In this document: positions 1 through 5,912 of the stretch, piece by piece
How the letters are laid out: the number at the start of each line of letters is the position of its first letter
How positions within the stretch are numbered: position 1 is the first letter of the stretch
Assembly (NCBI GenBank): GCA_013115135.1
Contig: JABANP010000963.1
Location: 1 to 10,265, forward strand
Length of the DNA: 10,265 nucleotides
Direction of reading: 5' to 3'
Source of the DNA: Perkinsus olseni
Lineage: Eukaryota; Perkinsozoa; Perkinsida; Perkinsidae
Position numbers and translations under genes: made by a program
The notes under the pieces: model-generated
What the model saw: the letters and a program-made list of their open reading frames with translations, nothing else
What the model was told of the DNA's origin: nothing
Database searches by the model: none

Positions 1-2196
1 CCTAGAACACCTCGAACTTAGCTTACTGATCTTGCCGCGACAGAGTCGAGCTGGATGACCAGACCCTAGACAGCGATAACACTGTATAGACATAGAGTCA
101 GCACCGACAGCGTAGACGTGCGCATCGAATGAATCCGAAGCATCATCACCAAGCTTGTCGACAATAGTGTTGATTCTATGAGTAGGTAGGCCTCGTCGAG
201 AAGTGTTCTGGTTAGAACTCTTAGACTTAGAGTTCTTGTCTGAAGTAGAGCCAGCTGCAGCTTCGGTCTCATCCTTAGAATTGAGGTGAGACTTAGCCAT
301 TTGGTCATAGAGGACCTGACGTTGTACACGACCTAGGCGTCTTCGCTCGAAGCCCGTTAGTAGATCAACGAAGTCATCGAACGAAACGTTGCCGTCACCG
401 AGCTCGCGATCGACCTTATCACGAAGGTAGTCAGACTGTAGACCATCATAGAGTCGACGCTTCATATCATACTCGTAGGTCATGATGCCCATTAGATGGA
501 GCTCTGTGACGATAGCTTCGAGCCTCTTGACATAGTCAGACAGAGTTTCTGACTTAGACTGCTCGCACATGACGAAGTTGACCTTTGCCTTAGCGATGGC
601 GTCATCATTGTCATAGAGGGAGCGAATACGACCACGTAGATGATCAAGATGTCTCTCGTAGTCGAGGTAGCACTTGGCAGGAGGAGGCATGCCCTTGATG
701 AGCTTACGCCAAGTAGAGGGCTCAATATTACTACTGGCCCATAGATATCGAGTAACAGCATCGTGTCCCTCTAGAACAGAGTCGATCTCTCGAACAATAG
801 TCGAACCGCTTCGTAGATCACCTTCCCCCTTGAACACAGGCTTGAGAGGTTTCTTCTCAGCAATAGACCGTGCAACATCATAGTCCTTCATAGAGATTCT
901 GGTTCTACAAGGCTGAGAACCACATCCGGGACAACTAGACCCGTAGGGAGGAGCAGCACGATTAGGAGGTTGGTAGAAGCGGTTATCTTGACGACCATGT
1001 CCAACACCAGGTAGAGGCCGGATAGCGAAACCGTCCGAGAGGTTGATGGGAGGTCGCTTAGAGTCATGTCGAGGTGGAAGGCTTCCTTCTGACAGTAGAG
1101 AGGAACGCCGGGAGGACGAAGAAGATCTCGAAGCATTAGAACGCCTAGACCGCCTCAAAGTGACGCGATGATGGCCATTAGAACCCCCACTCCTAGAAGG
1201 CTCAATGCGAGATCTCCTAGAGTGGCGAGAGCTAGTAGCATCCCCATTCCTAGGGTAGGGACCCCTAGAATGGCGGGAGCTAGAACCATGGGCTCTCCCA
1301 TTCCTAGAAGTTCTAGAGTGAGAACTAGTAGAATGGCGAGAAGTCCCTGAACCGTGGGCTCTCCCTCTCCTAGAAGATTCATAGTGCGAATCCCTAGAGG
1401 GGCGAGAACCCTGGACCTTCCCATTCCTAGAAGCCTTAGAGTGAGAGCTACTAGAATGGCGAGAGCCCTTAGAACCACCACCGCAAGGTACTTGCTGGTC
1501 AGATGGTAGTGAACCGCGAAGAGTAGACTGCTTCAAACCCTCGTTGTCATTGTAGACAGTGTCGACATTGATAGCATCAGGCATAGACGGCACCATGACA
1601 GGAGAGGCGGCAACCGAATAGGGGACCAGGGATAGATGACCATGTGGTCCCGGAATGTAGCCCCAGCGAAAGTTAGATGCACCTTGCGGAGGTTGTGGAT
1701 AGACTCCAGAAGCAAAAGGGTCGACCGGTATAGGGTAGGGACCCTTAGGATCAGACAATGAAGCGCCGGGTTGATGAGGAAGCCCAATAGATGGGGGCAT
1801 AGGGACACCAGGAAGATGAGGGTAGACACCAGTTGAAGTTGAACCACTCGCCGGAGGAACAACTAGATTAGCTGGTAGAATAGGAGAGTGCTTAGAATTC
1901 TCGTCCTGGTTGATATCGGTAGAGGTAGTCTTACCTGGATGGGCAGGAGAGGCATCAGGGTCGTCGTCCGTATGAGACTGTTCAATAGGATTAGAAACCT
2001 CTCGTAGTGGATCATTAGAAGACCGACTATCACCAGCAGGTACTTGAACGGTGTCGTCTCCTGAACTTCTCTTAGAGTCATCGTTGATACCAGCCTTAGA
2101 GGAATCAGCAATGTCGGCGTCGTCAGCACCAGGAGAGTCACCAGGCGGTGCCTTAGAGTACTGACCCTTAGAGGGATCGACCCGGGGAACCTCCAT
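1..2196 (-). CDS. gag: Gag polyprotein, C-terminal part (runs off window)
   Basis: This is one uninterrupted frame of 732 codons from an ATG at 2196 to base 1, with no stop. In order it holds an acidic Ser/Pro-rich stretch, a Pro/Gly-rich stretch (about residues 90-220), an Arg/Ser repeat domain (about 230-355), a helical Gag-like core (about 430-620) and a zinc knuckle CYRCLGSGHPARLC of the form CX2CX4HX4C (about 707-720). The core has the Retrotrans_gag pattern, including SETLSDYVKRLEAIVTELH followed by a basic region and RRLYDGLQSDYL. The protein would package the element RNA in cytoplasmic particles. The ATG at 2196 probably arose from the inserted element: the frame is the continuation of the segment at 3107-4095, joined at a shared GTC GAT codon pair. 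The family call is from motif memory, not a search. Confidence 0.85.
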   Translation of the reverse strand, partial: MEVPRVDPSKGQYSKAPPGDSPGADDADIADSSKAGINDDSKRSSGDDTVQVPAGDSRSSNDPLREVSNPIEQSHTDDDPDASPAHPGKTTSTDINQDENSKHSPILPANLVVPPASGSTSTGVYPHLPGVPMPPSIGLPHQPGASLSDPKGPYPIPVDPFASGVYPQPPQGASNFRWGYIPGPHGHLSLVPYSVAASPVMVPSMPDAINVDTVYNDNEGLKQSTLRGSLPSDQQVPCGGGSKGSRHSSSSHSKASRNGKVQGSRPSRDSHYESSRRGRAHGSGTSRHSTSSHSRTSRNGRAHGSSSRHSRGPYPRNGDATSSRHSRRSRIEPSRSGGSNGHHRVTLRRSRRSNASRSSSSSRRSSLLSEGSLPPRHDSKRPPINLSDGFAIRPLPGVGHGRQDNRFYQPPNRAAPPYGSSCPGCGSQPCRTRISMKDYDVARSIAEKKPLKPVFKGEGDLRSGSTIVREIDSVLEGHDAVTRYLWASSNIEPSTWRKLIKGMPPPAKCYLDYERHLDHLRGRIRSLYDNDDAIAKAKVNFVMCEQSKSETLSDYVKRLEAIVTELHLMGIMTYEYDMKRRLYDGLQSDYLRDKVDRELGDGNVSFDDFVDLLTGFERRRLGRVQRQVLYDQMAKSHLNSKDETEAAAGSTSDKNSKSKSSNQNTSRRGLPTHRINTIVDKLGDDASDSFDAHVYAVGADSMSIQCYRCLGSGHPARLCRGKISKLSSRCSR
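40..78 (-). other. CCHC zinc knuckle of Gag
   Basis: The coding strand reads C-Y-R-C-L-G-S-G-H-P-A-R-L-C, a canonical CX2CX4HX4C retroviral-type knuckle with the usual Gly-His pair. In retroelements this motif binds RNA and marks the nucleocapsid end of Gag, so protease and pol sequence should follow past base 1. Confidence 0.9.
1140..1500 (-). repeat. Arg/Ser repeat region inside Gag
   Basis: Five to six imperfect copies of a unit of about 18-22 codons follow one another. Each has the core S-R-N/R-G followed by A-H-G-S and S-R-H-S. In DNA the recurring anchor TTCTAGGAATGGG or a variant appears about every 54-67 bp. The result is a basic SR-rich linker between the Pro-rich N-terminus and the Gag core. 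SR-rich segments often bind RNA or are phosphorylated; that role is an inference here. Confidence 0.7.
2175..2182. repeat. Target site duplication GATCGACC, left copy
   Basis: An eight-base direct repeat of 3100-3107 adjoins the left end of the inserted element. Flanking bases differ between the copies (g...c on the left, c...t on the right), so the duplication is exactly 8 bp. Confidence 0.8.
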
Positions 2197-2440
2197 TCAT
2201 ACATTGCTGTTTCATACATTGCAGGTTTCGTCCACGTTTGTTTCGTCCATGGTAGGGTTCATCCTGCTTGTTTCGTCCATGTTACTTCCGTACATCCTCA
2301 TTCATACACACCTCTTTCGTCCACGGGTCTTGAGTACATGATTCTTTCATCCACGCCGTTTCGTCCAATCATGCTCTAACTCCGCTTCTTTCTTCCAGGG
2401 CTTTTCGTACAAGCCTTTCGTACACGTGAGTTTCATCCAC
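2196..2440 (+). repeat. Left terminal array of 15-bp repeats (TTTCRTMCA core)
   Basis: About 16 copies of a 10-base core TTTC(G/A)T(C/A)CA(C/T) follow one another with a mean step near 14.7 bp. Clear copies begin near 2196, 2210, 2226, 2241, 2271, 2299, 2315, 2345, 2359, 2403, 2416 and 2431. Weaker ones lie near 2257, 2285, 2330 and 2389. The four to six linker bases differ in nearly every copy, so the core is conserved while the spacer is not. Confidence 0.8.
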
Positions 2441-2493
2441 GCTACTTTTAGACATATGTGACGCCGCGGCGTCACATATGTCTAAAAGTAGCG
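2440..2493. repeat. Perfect 54-bp palindrome
   Basis: The arms are exact reverse complements with no spacer, centred on CCGCGG near 2466/2467. It starts CGCTACTTTTAGACATATG and ends with its complement. It lies exactly between the left repeat array and the tRNA-like sequence. Each arm carries TTTT on one strand, a possible Pol III stop signal. Such a palindrome can extrude as a cruciform or be read as a 27-bp RNA hairpin. Confidence 0.95.
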
Positions 2494-2565
2494 CGCCGAT
2501 TCGAACCTGGGACCATCGTCATGCAAGCCGGGAGCTCTACCAATTCCGCTATTACCAGCACCTAC
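2490..2565 (-). ncRNA. tRNA-like Pol III unit (degenerate tRNA, Ala-TGC-like)
   Basis: On the minus strand an A-box-like TAGCGGAATTGGTAG is followed by CTTGCAT, which fits an anticodon loop with TGC. Then come GGTCCCAGGTTCGAATC, with a canonical B box (GGTTCGAATC), and a TTTT run at 2484-2487. The T-stem 3' half, the anticodon stem and the acceptor stem do not pair, so this is not a working tRNA gene. It could be a tRNA-derived (SINE-like) promoter or a decayed tRNA. Transcription by Pol III would stop inside the 54-bp palindrome. Function is inferred from motifs only. Confidence 0.5.
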
Positions 2566-2594
2566 TACGACCTAAGAATCTCACCGCCGTCTCT

Positions 2595-2611
2595 ACTGGT
2601 GAGTCACCAGT
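2595..2611. repeat. Short inverted repeat ACTGGTGA / TCACCAGT
   Basis: Eight-base arms around one central G lie in the otherwise featureless centre of the inserted element (2494-2840). No ORF in that centre looks coding. Confidence 0.6.
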
Positions 2612-2840
2612 GGTGACGATCTAGCACTCCCCCACATCAGGTTGTCTCTGTGATGATCCCAGTGCCTAGAGGCTCCAAACATGAATGGAGCCAAGTTGAA
2701 TAGGTTGGGTATCGCATGGGCGGTACTTTGTCGCAATTCAGAAGGAGTCTTACAGGTGAGTAGGTTAGCAGCTCAAGCTGGTATTCCCGAGGCCGTGGGC
2801 TCATTTCCTTCGATAAACATTTGCGTGTCGTCAGTTTCAT

Positions 2841-3095
2841 ATGTACGAACCACTATTGGACGAATGAATTTTTTTCGAAAAGATCGTGGCCGAATAGATC
2901 ACAACGAGCATATCTTTGGATCAACCGCCCATGGACGAAATAATCGTGTACGAAACCGGTTATGGATGAAAAAATCGTGGCCGAAACATACACTTTTTCG
3001 ATGTACGAAAAGATCATGAATGAACCGAAATTTGTACGAAACAATCTTGGATCGAAGCTGCAGTGGACCAATCGATCATGGACGAATCGCGGTAC
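2841..3095 (-). repeat. Right terminal array of 15-bp repeats, inverted
   Basis: On the plus strand the core reads RTGKAYGAAA, the reverse complement of the left array. Copies begin at an almost exact 15-bp step: 2841, 2856, (2871), 2886, (2901), 2916, 2931, 2946, 2961, 2976. After a break they resume at 3001, 3016, 3032, 3047, 3063 and 3078. Many linkers here are close to NNATC. ORFs crossing it reflect the 15-bp period, a multiple of three, rather than a selected protein. Confidence 0.8.
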
Positions 3096-3099
3096 ACCC

Positions 3100-3107
3100 G
3101 ATCGACC
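3100..3107. repeat. Target site duplication GATCGACC, right copy
   Basis: This is the partner of 2175-2182. On the minus strand it encodes V-D of the Gag N-terminal part, matching V-D at the start of the C-terminal part in the same codon phase. Confidence 0.8.
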
Positions 3108-4095
3108 TTACCGAGCTCGCTGTTGAGCTTAGCAATCCTAGAGGAGTACCTCGGAGTACCAGAATAGGTCTTGTTCTTCGAGGTTCTAGAAGAAGGCGTC
3201 GTACCGGCCATTAGAACTGTTCCCAATGATGGGAAACTAGATGGAGTCTGAGTCACCATAGACGGAGCACCAAACGTTGGAGTACACGAAGGGCCATACG
3301 AGCGTGTAGAGCGTACAGGCGATGGAGAGCCATCGTCCTGATGAGTAGATAAGGCGTTGAAGTTAGCCTTAGAAGAGGGTACGTACATACTGCTAGAAGA
3401 GAAGTAGTGCACAATAGAGTCGTTGCAAGGGACCATAGACAAGATAGTACCATCGCAGTTGAGGGCATAGGCCTCAGCGCGGCCGAATTGGCCACGAGGT
3501 TGATCATCCTTATAGAGAGGATGAGAACAAGAACCGTGCAGTTGCTCAGCCGTAGATGCAGGCTGAGCATCAGTGCGGGACGGTGACATGGGATATCCAT
3601 TGATAGAGGCATCGTCATGGTGGCCGATGACAATAGACCGGTCTGGAGCTCCTCGAATAGATTGATCGGTAGCGCCTAGCAGTGATGCAGAACACTGACT
3701 AGAGGGCCCATCAGATAACGTGGAACCCAAAGGTGACATGAATATACTCGATGTCAATAGAGACGGCGAAACCGAAGGATGCGACCTAGAGCGGTCGACT
3801 TGTGTTGCTGGCGACAGACCACGCAACGGAGAGGATGACCTCGAAGATAGGAGCGGCAGCTGACCATAGAGTTGGTCATGGAGCCTTGTAGAGGAGGTCC
3901 AGACATAGGAGACGAGCCGTTGAACTCAGAGGTTCGGAAGGATATCCCGGTAGAATGTACGGGAAGGGAATCGTTGGTCGTAGAAAAAGTAGAAGGTTCT
4001 TGATTTGGTGGTGTAGAAGGGGATCCTAGAGAATCATAGGAGAAAGCACGAGAGTTCGGGACCGTCCCTAATCGATTCATTCCCGACGACTGCAT
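3100..4095 (-). pseudogene. gag: Gag polyprotein, N-terminal part, frameshifted
   Basis: The first ATG of the frame is at 4095, with a second at 4080; the in-frame stop just upstream at 4120-4122 rules out an earlier start without splicing. About 70-90 residues of Ser/Pro/Thr-rich sequence (NRLGTVPNSRAFSYDSLGSP and onward) are read in one frame. The sense of the text then moves to the neighbouring frame, somewhere between about 3925 and 3800. That second frame stays open with the same low-complexity Ser-rich character down to GKVDR at 3100-3107. There the target duplication of the inserted element begins, and the remaining frame (to 3014) is encoded by the insertion's repeat array and is not native. 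No catalytic motif is visible. A missing base, a -1 ribosomal shift or an intron could explain the frame change; I saw no classic slippery heptamer. Confidence 0.6.
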
Positions 4096-4380
4096 CAACA
4101 GAACACAATGCGAAACCAACTAGATACGATGGCAATAGTCTAGAGGGCTAGGGTTCGATCCGAGAGAGTAGACTCGAGGAGCGAACGAGAGATAGATTGC
4201 AACGAGGTAGAGTAGAATCAATAGACAGGCTAGAGATTCAGATACTTAGCAGATACTCGATCTGAAGTACAGTTAGATCGCTCTAATATATAGAGTTCTC
4301 AGAACTTAGTTCTAAGCTTGGAGTGCTTCAGCGAAGCTAGCCGTTTCGAAGATCTTACAGTTTTAGATCTTCGGCGAGCG
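4096..4380 (-). promoter_or_regulatory. Retrotransposon leader and likely LTR/promoter region
   Basis: This non-coding stretch keeps the same TAGA-rich composition as the Gag region, so it belongs to the element. It contains a TATA-like run on the minus strand (CTATATATTAG, 4284-4294) inside a near-symmetric CTCTA-ATATA-TAGAG block, about 190 bases before the Gag ATG. On the plus strand GGTTCGATCC at 4152-4161 matches a tRNA T-loop/Pol III B box, but it has no pairing T-stem. Whether the LTR is U3-R-U5 here cannot be told without the 3' copy. Confidence 0.4.
4347..4373. repeat. Hairpin CGAAGATCT / AGATCTTCG
   Basis: Nine-base arms flank a nine-base loop. It lies at the edge of the TAGA-rich domain, next to a smaller GCTTC-AGC-GAAGC hairpin at 4325-4337. 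It could be an RNA structure near the start of the retroelement transcript; no role is shown. Confidence 0.6.
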
Positions 4381-4551
4381 AAAACTTCGTGGCGCCGTTG
4401 GACGGCATAAACCGGGGAAAAACCATATTTCTAAAGAAAGTTGCCATTTTCTAAAGAAGTTTCTCGCTCGCCCGGGAGAGGATTGGGATTACGCTTTTGA
4501 CTCTCGGATAACCTATGACCTATAACCCTAGGCCTTCGGGTTTGAGGTGAT

Positions 4552-4570
4552 GGTCGCCCGAAGGGCGACC
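4552..4570. repeat. GC-rich hairpin GGTCGCCC-GAA-GGGCGACC
   Basis: A perfect 8-bp stem closes a three-base loop. It lies in the non-coding stretch 4375-4700 between the retroelement and the next gene. The hairpin could act on transcripts from either strand; there is no T-run beside it. Confidence 0.6.
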
Positions 4571-4620
4571 TGAGTCGGGTTTCGGGTTGACGGGGGTTAC
4601 GGTCAGTACTCCACTAGGTC

Positions 4621-4700
4621 TTTTTCTCTTTAGTTTTTCTCCTTCTTTAGATTTTCGCCCTCTTGCTTAGATTTTCGCCCTTTCGCTTAGATTTTCACCG
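4621..4700 (+). repeat. 20-bp tandem repeat, three clear copies plus one weak
   Basis: The units 4641-4660, 4661-4680 and 4681-4700 share NNYTTAGATTTTCGCCC; 4621-4640 is a diverged first copy. The array ends two bases before the stop codon of the minus-strand gene, so it lies in that gene's 3' untranslated region. Confidence 0.75.
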
Positions 4701-4701
4701 T

Positions 4702-5141
4702 CTACCGCATAAACCGTTTCAAAGGTCTTGCCGCGCAAACGGTGAGACCATGATCCTCGGTGTTGCGTAGTAAAAGTACATCTTCCACCGATGGTCCCGA
4801 TTCCTCATGTTCGTTGATCGGGTCGGGGTGGGGTCTCCGAGGAAGGCGGACAATAGTGCCTTCTGTGCCAATCCCTCCACAGAATACACTTGTGTTCATG
4901 AATTGCGTGGGTTTCTTGACAAATCTTCGTCCAAGAAAGCGCAGCACCGCGTGGCGACTTTCAACTAGGCTTTGCTAATGAGCGGTCTACTCACCAGTGC
5001 GAACAGGTAAGCTGCGAAGATGATCGTCGCCTGTCTGTATGAGATGTATCGTTGTGTTACTCTGACGAGCTCCTTCCTATTCTTCCTTGTACTCTCTCTA
5101 CAGTTCGCGCCCTGTGATTGGACCACTATGTCAGGGATACC
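4702..5141 (-). CDS. Unrecognised protein, last exons (short-intron candidate)
   Basis: Two open segments read like one protein. The upstream one (5141-4995, 49 codons, no ATG) ends in a hydrophobic run ATIIFAAYLFAL that could be a membrane helix. The downstream one (4974-4702, 90 codons plus stop TAG) is basic near its start (LRFLGRRFVKKPTQF), then has CGGIGTEG and an acidic patch NEHEESGPSVED. Between them lie 20 bases with a GTGAGT start and CATTAG end; removing them joins the segments in phase. Alternatively a single-base indel separates them. With no start codon and an in-frame stop at 5142-5144, an earlier exon is needed, or this is a fragment. Candidate acceptors are the AGs near 5112 and 5100. 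I do not recognise the family. Confidence 0.45.
4975..4994 (-). other. Candidate 20-nt GT-AG intron
   Basis: The minus strand reads GTGAGT at 4994-4989 and ends CATTAG at 4980-4975. Both flanking exon frames are phase 0, and unspliced reading meets a stop soon after. Twenty bases is far below usual intron size outside some ciliates and nucleomorphs, so a frameshift is an equal alternative. Confidence 0.35.
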
Positions 5142-5424
5142 CTATTTTGTTCCAACGAGAGACATTATTGAGCTGAGGTAAGGCGTTGGTGATACTACGG
5201 CATGAGATCGGCTCGACGCGACTCGACTCGAAACTTATTGCCAGGCCTTTACGGGCAGGAGCCCATAGCCCTATACACGCCCCGCGCAAGCAGCGCCCGA
5301 GAAGGCATGACCAGCAGCACAGAGCCTCATATAATATGGCAATCGTGGGCTCAGCTTTACAGTGACTGCTGATGGATGGCTTGGTGACTGAGCAGGTAAG
5401 CAGCAGCAGTGTGGGGGTCGCCAC

Positions 5425-5455
5425 GGGCCGTGGCCCACGGCCCTCGACTCGAGGG
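5425..5455. repeat. Two overlapping odd palindromes
   Basis: GGGCCGTGG-C-CCACGGCCC (5425-5443) and CCCTCGA-C-TCGAGGG (5441-5455) share their CCC. Both have a single central C. They lie in the region 5145-5549, where I find no gene I can support; the rest of that stretch is unremarkable apart from a purine-rich run at 5484-5509. Confidence 0.6.
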
Positions 5456-5549
5456 GAGTGGGCTGCGCCCACTGGGCATTACGGGGAGAGAAAAGAAGTG
5501 AAAAGGAAGTTCACACTCAAGTCACCATAGAAACCCATATATAGAGAGT

Positions 5550-5783
5550 ATGAGGATGTGCAATGACATGGCCGTGCCAATACCGGTCACCAACAAGGGG
5601 GACGTGCATGTATGGCAGGTTCGGTCTATACTTTGTACCGGAGAACCCGGCCACCCCCCGGCGACGATGACGCGTATAGACCTAGGGGGGGACATGAGAT
5701 CAGATCTCATGGCCTATAATCCGAAATTTCAGATTCTGGATTGCGCTGCAGACGACCCTACTCGGGTTTTGTATTCTCACTAA
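5550..5783 (+). CDS. Small unrecognised ORF, 77 residues
   Basis: The frame runs from ATG at 5550 (second ATG 5556) to TAA at 5781-5783. The product has no signal peptide or membrane span. It is mixed in composition, with VHVWQVRSILCTGEPG near the middle and ILDCAADDPTRVLYSH at the end. A TATATAG run lies 6-12 bases before the ATG. It is in the same reading frame as the larger ORF starting at 5913, separated by one TAA and about 43 codons of less protein-like sequence. It may be an independent small gene, the remains of an upstream exon, or chance. No family is recognised. Confidence 0.35.
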   Translation: MRMCNDMAVPIPVTNKGDVHVWQVRSILCTGEPGHPPATMTRIDLGGDMRSDLMAYNPKFQILDCAADDPTRVLYSH

Positions 5784-5819
5784 GTCCGTCTCTCACAGCC
5801 CATATATTGTCGTATTGAA

Positions 5820-5852
5820 GCTTCTTCACGCTTGTGGACGCTTCTTCACGCT
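5820..5852 (+). repeat. 13-bp direct repeat before the 5913 ORF
   Basis: GCTTCTTCACGCT occurs at 5820-5832 and again at 5840-5852, exactly 20 bp apart and 60-90 bases upstream of the likely ATG. Spacing near two helical turns would suit paired regulator sites; this is an inference. Confidence 0.5.
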
Positions 5853-5912
5853 CGGGAATCGTACAGTTTCACCGCAATCGGGCGAGTGTTAGTTGTTTGC
5901 TTGCGTGTAAAG

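Larger units (their letters stand above)
2183..3099. mobile_element. Foldback-like non-autonomous DNA transposon, 917 bp
   Basis: The segment is flanked by GATCGACC at 2175-2182 and 3100-3107. Both copies encode the same codons (GTC GAT on the minus strand), so collapsing them rejoins the Gag frame. The outermost 22 bases of the two ends match at about 15 positions when one is inverted (CGGGGAACC against GGGTGTACC, then ATTC-T-CAT). The rest of each arm is an array of about 15-bp repeats, opposite in direction on the two sides. The centre holds a 54-bp palindrome, a tRNA-like sequence and about 330 bp without an ORF that I trust. No transposase is present. Repeat-built inverted arms recall Foldback elements, and an 8-bp duplication recalls hAT elements. 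The TAGA enrichment of the host retroelement is absent inside, as expected for foreign DNA. Confidence 0.8.
1..4370 (-). mobile_element. LTR-type retrotransposon, 5' half, broken copy
   Basis: The minus strand carries a leader, a very long Gag-like reading frame and a CCHC zinc knuckle, the order expected of a Ty3/gypsy- or copia-type retrotransposon. Reverse transcriptase, integrase and the 3' LTR would lie beyond base 1, so the superfamily cannot be decided here. The right-hand limit is set approximately, by the point where the TAGA-rich composition (TCTA on the coding strand) stops, near 4370. I could not find LTR ends or a convincing primer binding site. The copy is inactive as it stands: a 917-bp element interrupts the reading frame, and a separate frame change lies near 3800-3920. 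Confidence 0.75.

Noticed and set aside
2490..2565. Functional tRNA-Ala gene
   Set aside because: The anticodon, T and acceptor stems do not pair; only the A/B boxes and loop-like parts remain.
2681..3071. ORFs on both strands across the right repeat array
   Set aside because: The open frames follow from the 15-bp period of the array, and no start or domain supports a protein.
2196..3095. CRISPR-like arrays: conserved cores with variable spacers
   Set aside because: The variable parts are only four to six bases and the cores about ten, far too small for CRISPR; the setting is a eukaryotic transposon.
3014..3099. C-terminal end of the Gag N-terminal ORF inside the insert
   Set aside because: These codons are repeat-array sequence belonging to the inserted element, past the target duplication.
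4152..4161. tRNA gene or primer binding site from GGTTCGATCC
   Set aside because: There is no pairing T-stem, no acceptor and no CCA/TGG at a plausible position; kept only as a note.
4507..4605. Telomere-like GGGTTT/GGGTTA runs
   Set aside because: Only a few irregular matches (GGGTTTGAGG, GGGTTTCGGG, GGGGGTTACGG); no true tandem array.
5131..5472. 113-codon minus-strand ORF
   Set aside because: It starts at GTG, has no protein-like pattern, and overlaps the better-supported segment ending at 4702.
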